DNA from: Bugula neritina
Taxonomy: Eukaryota; Bryozoa; Gymnolaemata; Cheilostomatida; Bugulidae
DNA: 64,000 nucleotides
Assembly (NCBI GenBank): GCA_964035545.1
Contig: OZ037772.1
Location: 8,666,650-8,730,649, forward strand
Reading direction: 5' to 3'
Each line of letters begins with the position of its first letter. Positions within the stretch are counted from its first letter, which is position 1. Position numbers and translations under genes: made by a program. The notes below the pieces were generated by a model. The model was not told the origin of the DNA and did no database searches. It saw nothing but the letters and a program-made list of their open reading frames with translations. Of the stretch, positions 36,161 to 48,782 are shown piece after piece.

Positions 36161-38743
36161 TTAGCTACAAGAGGGTAAAACATCAATAAACACCTGTTTA
36201 CTGTTTCTATTCACAGAGTAACACAGGTTAAAGCATTGTTTAGATTGAAACTTCTCTCTCATTACTCCAGCTACATCTGTTAGCAGATCAACTAGTTCTA
36301 CTCTCTGTACAGATGGAGAAGCACCTTCTAGCAGCAGCAATCTTTGTAGATACTCACTATACACCTTTACGGGTGGCTCAGCGTCATTTAATATGTTGTC
36401 TATAGACACAGTAGGTTGATAGGGCCCACTGTTAGTAAGTTGAGAGAGGTAGTCGGAGAAATATTTAAAAAACTTTCCAGCTTTTGATCTAAAAACATAA
36501 AAATAGTTACTTTAAAAAACTGCAGTTACAAAATAAATTTCCATTCAAGTTTAGAAAACTAACAAAGGATGCATGCTTGCAAAATCAAAAGGAGTGAGGT
36601 GTGGCATTCTAAATGCCCACCTGCTGAAATGTGGCATAGCTCCTGCTGATTCATGTCATACTCACCTGCTGACATTTGGCATAACCTTCTGCTGATTCAT
36701 GTCATACTCGTCTGCTGACATTTGGCATAACCTCCTGCTGATTCATGTCATACTCACTTGCTGACATTTGGCAAACATACCGGTTTACACGTTTCGTACC
36801 CATGTGGTATACTCACCTGCTATCATATCCTACACCCACCTGCTGACATGTGCCACACCCACCTGCTATCAGGCAAAGTTGTAAAACAGACATAGCAGTC
36901 TGCTGGGAGATCCAAAGGTTGGAATGTCGACCTTTTCCACTCTTCTTCTTTCTCTGTGTCAGGTAATACTTGCTCTGTTGGCTTGTAAAGAAGTTCTATC
37001 TCATTCTCTGGCCAAGGAAACTCATTGCTAGATTCAAAACTATGAGGAGCTCTGTTATATATGGCTGAAATATCTCCTCTGCAGCAGGATAGGAATAGTA
37101 GCTGTAATGAGGGAAATTTGAGTGAAAGACGGAAGCACCAACTGAAAGGTACACAGTTTAATTCACGCAAATAGTCATCATCCCTGCATGTGAGAGACCC
37201 CTGATGGAAAGGGGCTCTTTGTTAAATTGGGCTAAAGTCTTATTCAGACCGGTGACTGCATGGATGCTTTTCCTAACATCACCAATGGCCTTTATTGGGT
37301 TTGAACCCATGACTCCGTGCTTACTAAGCAAAAGCTCTAACCCGTAGACCAAAAATGCTTCCTATACACAATTAAAAGGTATTTAAAAATGCAATACAAA
37401 AACAGTACTCAAAGTATTTATTCCAAAGATCGTTATAAAGCACAATCCAACCAATTACATGAGCTGTACAAATGTTTAGTGTTTTATAATTATCTAAATG
37501 AAATATTATTTCAATGATAAATTTGAGTAATTGACGATTACCTTTGGAATGGCTGTGACTTGACCTGAATTAAAGGTGTTGACCACTTCCTGTGTGGAGC
37601 ATTTAGAAACTCCATCGTGTCCATAAATCATACCATCCTTGCCATGGGAAAAGACAACCAAGGCAGCTAGTGACTCATGCCCTTCTGATTTGGAGTACTG
37701 ATATATAGAACTCAGCATTTCTTCTGCTGACAAATCTTGTTTCACTTCAACCTAGATTAATATTCAGGGATATGAGAAAAATGTAATATGCGCTTCTTGG
37801 AATGTCTTTTTAAACTTTGTTTTGTGATTATTATGTGTATACAAACTTTTATTAACCTATTTATAAGTTTTTATATCTCAAAATTCAAAAGTACAGAATA
37901 TCTTAGCACATATATAAAGGTAATACTCACAGAAAATCTCAAATGGTTAGTAAAAATCTTTTGAGCATGTGCAAGGGCTTCTTTTCGGAGCTGAGAGATC
38001 AACTTCTCACTATCAGATGGGGTATCAGACAGCCCTAAGTTATTGCAGATGATTAAAGCTTTTCCTCTCTTTTCTTTGCTGGTATAAAAAGTTGCTACAT
38101 CCTGTTCAATTGTTCCAGCTAGTTCTTTTTCAGCATCTCTATTAGCTTCATCATAAGCTGGATTCCGAACAACTTGACTGGATGGTTCAATTGCTACTAA
38201 TCTATGAGTGTCTGTCAAATACTTAGTGTCATCTGCTAAGAATTCATTTTCATCTCGGACAAATCTCTTGTTTAGAGTTGAGTTTACATCTATCTGTTGC
38301 ACGTTGGGGTTACAGCTAAGTGCGACAATCAAATCGTGTATAGATTTGTAGCTCTTCATATCCGGTATTTGTCTTCTGAAATGTAGAGAAACAAGAATTT
38401 TTAATGTATATAATATATTAAACTGCATACTTAAGAGTACAATGATTTAGATATATTGCAGCAAAGCATTGCTATGTCATTTTTATATGTAAAGCATTTT
38501 ATGTAAAGCCTTGTTTTATTATTTCTATACTAATACATACTATACTTTTCTCACCTATTCTCACCTACCCTGCTTTGTACTGTGCATGGGTAGCGGTAAT
38601 TCTATACTATTTCTATGTTGACTGCATACTGCTGTAACATGTATTGCTACACCCTTTCTATTCTAAAATATTGCTGTTGAGCATTTCTATGCTAAATTTT
38701 CTATGATAACACATTGTTGTAACACATTGCTTATATATACTGT

Positions 38744-38833
<90 letters not shown>

Positions 38834-41800
38834 ACTAACACATTGCTGTAACACATTGCTATGCTATTTCTATGCCAAAACATTGCTGCAACACATGCTA
38901 TACCTTGTATAACCTCTGCTGTATTTTACAGAAAGTATCAAATAGTCAGGACCAGGGGGCATAAAGTAAAGACCTTCATCAGCAGCTGACATTTGTATTA
39001 CTGCTATCTAAAATACGACCAAAAACTTTCTTTATATTGAAATTGAAGCATTAGGCTTTATTGTATTTGATCAGCAGTAGTTACTAAATAAAACCAGCTT
39101 GTAGGTCTTACAATTATTAGACGTGCCATCACAGAGAGAAATATTAATGTTAGAGTGAACATTAGCTGACAACTGATCATGCATGCTACATGGACAATAA
39201 AATGCTTTATGGACAACTTTATTGTATCAGATGCACTAATATTTCTCTTTGTGTAGGTTTTATACTAAGTAAATATTCAAAATGCTTGTCAAATAGTAAA
39301 ACAATAGTAAAACATGCACAAATTATAGGAATCCTATATAAAACCAAAAGAAAAACACAATTTAAAACCTTTTTTTATACAAGTGTGAAAGATTTTAATT
39401 GCACATGTCAGCATTTAAAATGCTTTTTGACACTTAAATTCCCTACCTTAGGCTTGCCACTGTATCCAGGTACATCCATTTCATTAAGGACAGTTTGTAT
39501 GTTTGGCTGTTTGGGCTCATCAACCTTGTCAGTGTCTACGGCAACGAACATGCAATCATCTTCAACTGGTGATGTCTAGCATGCAGAAAGATATTATTAA
39601 AGCTGAGTAAACCAATTTGATAGTACCTGCATGTATGTTAAATATAAAAACCATAAGAGAACATAAAAAGAATATGACAACATTTTGCATTTCTACAACG
39701 AGATCTCGTATGTTTTTACCCAAATTGCAAATCTGAAGTGCAAGAACAATCTTTAAATTCAAACTCCTGTTTGGAAATTTAAATTTATAGTTGTATTGTG
39801 CTAAAGTATTGCAGATGTAGTATATTAAAATGTCAAAATAAAATAAATTTCAAGGTTTCACATTCAAGTTTGAGAGCAAAGTCTTGAACTAAATTATAGT
39901 GATGCTGACAATAAAATGCTGAGAATAAAAAGATCTAGTGAATTTATTTTAAAGTTTGTGCAAAAAGGCGAAATATGGAATTTATATCTACCAAAGCTTT
40001 TGACACTTCAGTTTCGTTCACAGAAGAGATGACAGTCTGTTGAATAGCAACAGCTGAAGAGAATAAGGTGTGTGAAGTTGTGTAGGCGAAGTCCAAAAGT
40101 GAGTATTCATTCAACGAGTACTTAAGCACTTTCAGAATAGTTTCATCGTATCTATATAGAGTTTCAGGGTGCTTCAATTGATTCTGAAACTCTTTTGAAT
40201 AAAAGAGTGTAATATGGCTAAATGCCGAGAGTAGAGTCTCGTTTGCATTGTTGCAGAGAATCTTTCTCATATAGAACTGTTCATGGAAACCTTTTTTCTT
40301 AATAATTTTTCTACAATCAACTAATTGTAAATTTTGTGAGTTTGCTATACTCTTCCTCCCTGATAAAGGAAGCTGCAATATAAAGTCAGCAAAAACTTTA
40401 GTGTCATACTTGGCAGCAACATAGTGAATTGGCGTGTTACCGTTTACATCAGGGTATATCAGATTCTTAACGTCGGCGTAATATAAATACTCTTGTAGTT
40501 CTGTATAGAGCTCTTTGAGAGATGATGAAAGAGCTGCCAGATGTAAAATGTTTTGGCGATGCTTGTTATGCTTTTGCATAAAGCTTCTGATTTTTTTAGC
40601 ATCGTAATTATCCTCCATGTATAGTAGAACTTCTCTTAAAGCGCTTGATCTTCCAAATTTGGTCAACATCAGAATTGGTGTGTTTCCATCAATCTCTTCA
40701 AGCAAAAATATTTTTTCCAGCAGTTCCGAGTTTCCCGCACCAAGAAGAATTTTAACAATGGTGGCATTATTTGCATAATGCAAAACTGTAGATCCATCAG
40801 CTGTTTGAGCAAACAGCAACTCTGCATCAATCTGAGATAAGTTACAGAAATACTCTACTACATCACTTCTACCTAGAAGTGATGCCATTTGCAATGCTGT
40901 TGTCTGAGACTTGTTAACAGAGAGCATAAAATCCATTTGTCTTTCTTTTCTGACAGAATTCACAAGTAACTTGGCTATTTCCCCATTAGCAACAAGATGT
41001 AGAGCTGTTTCACCAGACAAACTTTCCTTTAGAATCAGTTCATCGTCTGAATATAAACTACAGAGATACTGTACAACATCAGTTCTGCCAGAATAAGAAG
41101 CTGTATGTAGAGCTGTCAGTTGAGTTGTATCTGCTGAGTGTACGTAGTCTCTCTGTCTTTCTGGTGAAACTGTATCTACAAGTAACATGGCAACCTCTCT
41201 AGTTTTAGCAAAGAACAGAGCTGTGTCATTATGGCTGTTCTTCTTTAGTACCAGTTGCTCGCTCATTGGATGTAGACTACACAGATACTCAACTACGTCA
41301 GCTCTACCATCCTTGGCAGCTGTATGCAAAGCTGTGTACTGCTTCACATCTTCAGATAATACAAACTCTTCCTGCTTTTCAAACACCACTGAATCTACTA
41401 GCAGTTTAGCTATCCTTCTATTCTTGGCATAATGTAAAGCTTTCCACCCATTGATATCTTCTTTTGTCATGAGCACATCATGGTATGGACATAAACTACA
41501 AAGATATTTTACCACTTGATCTTTACCATCTTCAGCAGCTACGTGTAATGCTGTTCTCTGTTTAACATCAACTGCTAAGATGAAGTCTTCTTGTCTTGAT
41601 GGTTGAACTGATTGGACAAGAACTTCCGCTATTTCTCGGTTTTCAGCGTAGTGTAAAGTTGTCATGCCTGATTTGTCTCTTTTGAGTATCAGTTCATCAT
41701 CATTAGAATATAAACCACACAAGTACTCAACCACGTCAGTTGTACCAAAGACAGAGGCAGCGTGCAGAGCTGTACACTGATCAGCGTCAACAGAAAATAC

Positions 41801-41916
41801 AAAATCTCTTTGTTTCTCCTGTGGAACAGAGTTGACCAATGATTCCGCCATTGCTCGGTCTTCAGCATAATGTAAATCTGACCCAATGCGGGAAACACTA
41901 TCCATTTTTATGTTGG
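36161..41916 (-). CDS. Ankyrin-repeat caspase fusion protein, copy B
   Basis: Exons are 39992-41916 (ATG at 41905), 39447-39575, 38904-39007, 37931-38375, 37542-37751, 36863-37101 and 36161-36488. Together they give 3,369 nt, 1,122 aa; all exons after the first are the same length as copy A. The 5' untranslated exon probably ends at 42422. Catalytic His is in FSHGKDG (about residue 900) and Cys in LSCCRGD (about 941). Ankyrin repeats follow the same two-repeat period. Relative to copy A it has one extra residue at the N terminus (MDSVSR against MDVSR) and keeps five residues in the last duplex repeat (AQTADGSTVLHYAN against AQIPLHYAN). Both copies are open with conserved motifs, so both are likely functional. 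The caspase family assignment is firm; activity is inferred. Confidence 0.85.
36600..36862. repeat. Donor-like tandem repeat in caspase intron (copy B, expanded)
   Basis: Units of about 55 bp contain CACCTGCTGA, TGGCATAACCTCCTGCTGATTCATGTCATACT and similar. On the minus strand they repeat CAGCAGGTG, resembling the neighbouring exon donor. Confidence 0.75.
37161..37360 (-). repeat. tRNA-derived SINE in caspase intron (duplicate B)
   Basis: Counterpart of 25664-25855, more decayed in the B-box region and lacking part of the GCACAGGAGC segment. Confidence 0.75.
38752..38830. repeat. (TA)n microsatellite
   Basis: About 79 bp of TA within the third caspase intron of copy B; only a few TA units in copy A. 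Confidence 0.95.
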
Positions 41917-42209
41917 CTGCAAAAACAAGTTGTTGTAATGTTGTAATGCCTTTTTGCATCTTTGGTTTTCAATGGTAACTTTTCATCAGATCATGAAATT
42001 TGCCACTTATCAATACATTCACAATATTTTTTGTATTGCAGTTTTTGACATCATTAATTCATAATCCTCAATTGATTCAAAATATTAGCTGTGACACTAA
42101 GTAGCTTAAGTAACCATACAGTCTTCAAACCACGATAGACTTAATATCAATTGCTGCAAAAACACATATACTGGGCATGTTATGCTTGTGTTATGCTCTC
42201 TAATTCGTG

Positions 42210-42288
<79 letters not shown>
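42210..42288. repeat. (GT)n microsatellite
   Basis: About 75 bp of pure GT in the first intron of copy B's caspase gene. Confidence 0.95.
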
Positions 42289-42289
<1 letters not shown>

Positions 42290-43080
42290 GTATGTGAGTG
42301 TGTGTGTTTGTAGATCCTTACAAATTGTCATAATTATCAAAAACAGTCACAATTAAGACATAAAAAGCTATTGCAGTAATAAGCAACCTGATTAATAGTA
42401 TATATCAAATTAGATACTTACTTGTTCAGTTATATTCAAATCAAGATTGTACACTATGCTGCTCTGATCACTATAAGTAAGGTGCATAAACTGTTAGTCT
42501 AATCATCACAAAATCCTTCCAACTTGACTTACACTACATTTCACTGCTGCTTCACTATTGTAATGCCAACAAATAACATCATATTGAGCCATGATCATAT
42601 TGCTAGTGGATTGTATAGTGCCTTTGTTCTCTTGTTAGTTATACAAAGCAAAACTAATAGTAGATATATGTAAGGGAAAGTAAAGGTGCAGCTACTTATG
42701 CAATAAAGTTATTCTATAGCCTAACAAACTGATCAATAGGCTATACAAATAATATAATGCAGGTAAAAACTGTCTTTTTGCAATTCAATTGCGAACATTA
42801 TTTTATAGAATAGGATTACATCAGATCTACAGAAACACAAAGAGTGTTTGTGTTTTCACTTTTTATATGTAAAACCTGGCTACTGTATTATTGTTCAATA
42901 GAAGTTGTCCTCCCCTTAGAGGGATGCTGAATTGAATCAATATAGTGTATAACTATAGAGGCAAAATTTTCATAGTAAAAAATAAACAATGAAAACAAAA
43001 GCCTTTGCCATGAAAGCGTTGCTTAAGTTAGTGCCCAGCTTGTTTTCACATTAGGACTATGGCTTAAACAACAAACCTCA

Positions 43081-43222
43081 TGCATGCCAGTTTACAGTCA
43101 CTATCCATGTGGGCACTTGAAATAAATAAGAAGTTTTATATAAATGAGCTGAGGACTTATTCATAAGTGGAACAGAAAAAATTATGACTATTACAGATGC
43201 TCTTTCTGCCATCAGCGAGACT
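43081..43222 (-). repeat. SINE, degenerate
   Basis: Reverse copy recognisable by CAGTCACTATCCATGTGGGC, the GGAACAGAAAAAATTATGACT segment and GATGCTCTTTCTGCCATCA. Confidence 0.5.
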
Positions 43223-43312
43223 GATGTCAAAATTATACACTTATAGAATCACTTCTGAAATTAAAATCTTAAATAATTAAAAAATAATAGTTATTTATTA
43301 GTCATTTAAGCG

Positions 43313-43436
43313 GAGAGCAGCCGTGGCATGCATAGGGGTTAGAGCCTAGTAAACATGAAGTCATAGGTTCCAGAGCTAGCAAACAAAGGCCAATAGTGGG
43401 GATGTTAGGAAGAGCATCCAGTCATTATTGCTCCTG
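43313..43436 (+). repeat. tRNA-derived SINE, truncated 3' end
   Basis: Head GCAGCCGTGGCATGCATAGG, a degenerate B box, then GGATGTTAGGAAGAGCATCC and ATTGCTCCTGTG. Faces the degenerate copy at 43081-43222, forming an inverted pair. Confidence 0.7.
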
Positions 43437-43439
43437 TGT

Positions 43440-44400
43440 ATTACTATTCTAAATAGTTGATTTACAAAAGACGACGGGGAAATAAAGTACGAAAAGGAGT
43501 TAATGAGTTGAGGGTGGTTTTATTGAGCTCTTCACAGCTAACTTTCTTTTATTTCTCTTTTTATTATATAATATCTTCATCTGTTTCAAACGCTTTGACG
43601 TTTCGCTAACTCTCCGCTCTTGCAAACATGCTGTAACAATAGGATATTATATTTTTACGTAACAACCAACATGCAACCAAAAGATGCCGATTGTAATGTC
43701 GGTATATCTTATAAAAAAGATCGTTGAAAATAAAAATTTTTAATTATGAATAATATACATCACAACTTTTAAATTTATTATAATTATAGTAATTGTGAGC
43801 CTTTTACTCTGTTTAGTCAACCGTTGGGGAAAAGTCGCTAAATAATATAAACTTTCTCAACTTTTAGTTCTCATTTAATAATAATTCACTAAAAAGTCAA
43901 TTTAAACTATTTGCTTTAAATTTTAGTGTTTTGTAGTATATTTTATATATAATAAACTATATATCAAATCTTGCACTATATATACTATAGTATATTATAT
44001 TTTGTATATATTATAAACTTTATAGTGTAATTTTTATTATGCTAATTTTTTCTTACAATATAATTTATATTGAATTATATGTTATGTTTTAGTATATTAT
44101 ATATTATTACAAATTTTAGTATACCGTACCATAATATTATATACTAATTGCCTATTAAATTTGTTTGCATTTTGTAACAGACTATAGCATGCATTTACAT
44201 TATAAGTTATATAAAATATATATGGTATATATATATAATATAAATATAGAAATTAATATAATATAATTTATATATAATATATAACATATAATTACAATGT
44301 ATGCATATATATAATATAATACAGTATAGTAAAACTTATAATAATTGTTTTAAATTATGCATATTGTATATTATATGTTGTATTATACTATTGCATATAC
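43440..44400. other. AT-rich stretch, no gene seen
   Basis: Very AT-rich with TATATA-type runs. A short terminal exon of the minus-strand NHL gene (cytoplasmic tail) is expected here but I could not place it. Confidence 0.45.
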
Positions 44401-44460
44401 TGTATTTATATTACAAATTATGTATTATTATATATAACTGTATGATGAACTTTGACTCAC

Positions 44461-45957
44461 CTATAACTAGTAGTCTTAAGCAATGGACCATTATGAAAAT
44501 GTTTAGAAATACAGTCACAGTAAAGAAAATAAATGCCAACAGCTCGCTCAATTTGATTGATTCCTCAATAAATAGCTGAGCTAAAATGAAAAGAAAAAAA
44601 ATTTGAAATATAAAACTGCTATTCTTATATAAAATAATGAAGCAAAACATAAGGAGATATACAAAAAATGCTTAAATTTATTGATTAATGTTTTATTAAT
44701 AATTCTCTATAAAACAATATTCAATACTTTTAATTAGAATCTTGAAACTCTAATTTATAATTTGGTTTGAAGATACTTTTATCTAAAAATTAAATTATAG
44801 ACAAATCAATTTTTACAATGCTATTAAATGCCCCAATATGCAATACAAAATAGAAAAATAAAGTTATTTTTCTTGTTTGCTTTTGCATTTAGTTATACTT
44901 TGGCTTGATTTATATCAATTGTTTAGGTTCTTAACATGGAAAAGTTTGGTTTGTGACTATAATTTTATTCTAAACGTATATTTAATATAATTTTGTATGA
45001 ACCTTACTTTTGTTGGATATAGTCAATTCATAGGCAGTCGTATCTCCTAAGACGTACACCGTTACGTTATGCATGCCTTCTCTCTTAACAAAATTCTTCG
45101 GGGAAGTAATTTTACAAATGTCAACTGTCCCATTTATCTCCGTGCTCTTATTGTATTGCGGGATGCAAATAGAAGAAATAAATAAATTTTTTAGGTCGAC
45201 CAATCGAATAGTTTTACTTCCATAGTCAGCCAATAAAAATGTTTCGTCGTCTAAAAAGAGTATATTTGAAAGTTTTTGAACACTGGCAGTTTCGAGCAAG
45301 CCATCGCTATGGAAACCTTTAGCATAAACAATATCTTGTATAGCTGGGCTATGAAAAGTTGATTTTATTCTTGATATGGAGCTCTCTGTTTGCAAGTAGA
45401 GATAATTCCCAGATATGTCAAACGTAATTGCCTCAATCATTTTATCCCAATACAAGATGGTTTTGACACGATTTGTATCTAAGCACAGGCAGCGCAAAGT
45501 TTGCGACCCGCTGTCATAAATTAGTACTTCGCTCAAATTTCTCGGATTCAGAATTAAACCAATAGGAAAGAAAAACAGAGCCCTGGAGAAACTTCCGTCT
45601 CTTCTGCCATATTTAAAGCAAGTGCCAGCAATTGTTGAAGTAACTAAGTTTATCCGATTCAGCTTTCTTATGCAGCTGTAGGACTGATCTGAAATCCATA
45701 AAGTTTCATTGTATTTCGGGAGAGTTAAAAGACCAGATATGAGGCCGAATCTTGCATCAGTAGATGACCCATCAATATATCCATCTTCGGAGGAAATTCC
45801 CGCCAAATGGTGGAAAACTGTAAAATTGTTTGTGGTGTAAATAGCGTACCCAATCACAACTAGGAAGTTGTTTGCAATGTACTTATCGTCAGAAGCGTAA
45901 GTGAATGGCAAGGTTGATTGAAGGTTATGAATTTTTGTTACTTGTGTGAAATTCCAT
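44461..45957 (-). CDS. NHL-like beta-propeller membrane protein 1 (partial)
   Basis: The main exon is 45008-45957 (acceptor TTGTAG, phase 2; donor GTAAGG, phase 1) and a second is 44461-44580 (acceptor TTTTAG, donor GTGAGT). The first encodes about 315 residues with NHL-type motifs: DGSSTDARFG, LWISDQSYSCIRKLN, TIAGTC and DGLLETA..LADYGSKTIRLVD. The second encodes a single hydrophobic helix (AFIFFTVTVFLNIFIMV). It resembles the four plus-strand genes that follow but lacks their Thr-rich stalk. The signal-peptide exon and the last exon were not found. Inferred to be a cell-surface protein with an extracellular propeller; ligand unknown. Confidence 0.75.
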
Positions 45958-46155
45958 CTACAAGTAATATATTACACTGCATGTATATAAAATATGTTAT
46001 CTTTGATATATTATGGGCCTGACTTGGGTCAAACTTTTTGATTGAAATAAAATTAATGTTACATTTAGAATCATTTAGAAACTTAAGTATTGCTTATATG
46101 TAATAGTGCCAGTAAATTAGGTTGTTGATGCATATATGTACTAGTGAAAATTAAA

Positions 46156-46258
46156 ATTAATAAAAAGCAAATATAATATGGGGCAGACAAAACTGATGCT
46201 GTATAGTTCAACCAACATCAGTGTTCTCTACTTCGTATAATATTTGCTTTTTATTAAT
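46156..46258. repeat. 103-bp palindromic element
   Basis: The ends ATTAATAAAAAGCAAATA and TATTTGCTTTTTATTAAT are inverted repeats, and the interior is also partly palindromic (ACTGATG facing CATCAGT). The whole could fold as one hairpin. Probably a small MITE; flanks give no clear target duplication. Confidence 0.6.
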
Positions 46259-46264
46259 ATTCTC

Positions 46265-48780
46265 ATATCACTGTCGAGTTATAAATAGACAAACAGTTTT
46301 TGCTTGTAAAAAAAGACAACCTAATTATTGTTGAAGCGAATACAGCAATTGACTTAGCAAAATACCAAACTTAAAACAAATAACTGCATTGATATTACTA
46401 ATTAATATAATAAGCTATTTAAAATTGAAAAATACCTATTTAATTAAATTTACTAGCATAATCGACACTGCAGGTCAAAACTGGCCGCAATCATTCACAC
46501 TGACAAGGTAGAGAGGCTAAAAACTCAGGCTACACAAATTTTTTTATATAAAAAGTCACAAAAGCAGCTCATAAGCAATAAAAGCACTTTGGCTTAATAA
46601 AATAGTACGTTCAATAACTATTCGCAACAATTATAAACATTTAATAATTTAGCAAAAACTTTAACAATAAAATTATATGATTGCTTAGTGTTTTAAAACA
46701 TAGGCAATTTTTGATAATAATTTAATCGAGGTTAGAGACAAATCAAATAAGTGGTTTACCTTCTTAGTTTGAATATATGATTCACTTAACAGAAAGATTT
46801 TCGAAGTATTCCCATTAGCAGCACCTACATACAGTATAAAATAGATAATCTGCTAGAAACATAAACTAATATAAACTTATTACTAACAGCAAAGTGTATA
46901 TAAATATTTGAAGTCATTTTTTTAAATATTTCAATGCATCTGCATACTTTAAAATTTATTTTAGAAAACAAAATTTTGAAGAACCTAAAATAGATTGTAA
47001 CGCAAACACTGATAATCAAGTTGAATATTATAATATAATATATTATATATTTTGACGAAAGCACTTATTTAGCTGTTTTAACTTTACACATGTTTCAATC
47101 TTTTTAATGGTTAGTGCTTTATACATTTCGCACAGATGTGCAAAACCAAAGATGTAATAACTACTAATTAGAATTAAAAAAATAAGCAAAATTAATTTGC
47201 ATTAATATTGTACATTAAGTACATATAACTTAAAATATACACTACATTGTGCTATATAGCATTTAACTTAAATAAAATTGTGCAAATCAGATTCGTATGT
47301 GTAAGATTGATAGCAAATTATGACTATCCTAAAAAAATTGTTATTTTTTTATTTAGAACAAAAAAAGAAAACAACTTCGAGTTTAAAGATAAATTTTGCA
47401 AGTAACTATTATAGAGCTGTTAAGCTTACAAATAAGAACAATGGTGGATGTATTCCTCGTAGCATTTGAATGAATAAATATAAGTGATGACAGAGCAACT
47501 TATTGTATCACACAAACTCAGTACTTTATGATTTATAACTTTTAAATGAATTTTGGTATGAAATATAGAAAATTATTTGAACAATTTTAAAGTTATTTTA
47601 ATAATTTGATAGGCAAATGCATATGTTTTACCTCTGCTTGTAAAAAATTATTTAATATAATACAATAAATTAATATATTATTATTGTTTATAAAACTTTC
47701 TACTTATTGTATATGCCGTATATATTAAAAAAAGTCAAGCAACATGACTAACATGCCATTGAAGTATTCAAAAATTAAAAATAAACATAAATTTTTTTTT
47801 AAATCATCATCAAAAATATAGTGATAAGTTTAATTTAATTATGCATGGGGCTTTGTTACTCTTATTTTATAAAATGTTATCTTTTATAGATTTATTTACA
47901 TTAATTAACATCACAACATTGTTTTTTGAGTCTGTAAACAGTCTTTAGCAATGCATTGGACCATTATATATAATTATTGTTTATATAAATCGCATTTGCA
48001 ATGTTTTAAAACCTGGAGTTTTTTAGTGCGCATATATTGTAGAAAAATCTTTCTATACACGAAAAAAACAAAGAGAAGAAATTTTTTTAGCAAAATGCTG
48101 GATTTCAAGTCCAGATTTGAAATACTGTTTTCAGCTTATTATAGCCATTTAATATTACTTCATAGGCTACAGACTAGCTTTAAAAATAATAATATGAAAC
48201 TTTGAAAACAAGAAACTAGAATTATCCAATCGAATTTTAGGTGAACAAAAGTTTAAAAGATTTTATTTATTCTAAGAATTCAGTAATTTATTTTAACTGC
48301 AATACTTAATTCCACAAAACTAAGACTCTTGAAACATGGAGTCCCTAGTTATCAGAATATTCAGGGTAGGTAAGAACAAATCTTTCAAAATCTTGGTTAC
48401 AACATTTATATATAAGTAACACTTTAATTTAGGCAGTAAATGTGAGAAATTGCATATACACTTCTTGAATAAGCTGTATAGCATGCATATAAAAGCTGAC
48501 TTAAAACATGTAGAAGTAAATAAAAAAAATATAAATATATTTAAAAAAATCTCACGGTTGTTTAAAGTTGTTGTATCTGTAAAGGTTCTATTATAAATGC
48601 AAGTAGTTTTAATTGCCTGTGCTTTTGAAATTATAAATGCCCTTTATTGGGTTGAAGATCATAATTTAATTATGATAATTATAGCTGGATGAGGCCATAA
48701 GCTACTGAAAAACAACTAATTTTTATAATACTTACCTATATATAGAAATAGCATATAATATTTTGTTTACATTTTTTTAC
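46265..48780. other. AT-rich intergenic stretch between divergent NHL genes
   Basis: No convincing exon was placed here. The first exons and promoters of the minus-strand gene 1 and the plus-strand gene 2 must lie in it, but signal-peptide exons could not be identified with confidence. Confidence 0.45.
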
Positions 48781-48782
48781 AG

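Larger units (their letters stand above)
32010..42771. repeat. Tandem segmental duplication, copy B (about 10.8 kb)
   Basis: Counterpart of 20152-31127 in direct orientation. The last shared sequence is the GTAAAAACTGTCTTTTT segment near 42771. Differences are small substitutions, microsatellite length changes, lack of the MITE found in copy A, and a longer donor-like repeat in the last caspase intron. Confidence 0.9.

Noticed and set aside
46745-46830. Leader exon for the minus-strand NHL gene 1
   Set aside because: Has an acceptor and a GTAAAC donor, but its open frame ends in phase 0 where phase 2 is needed.
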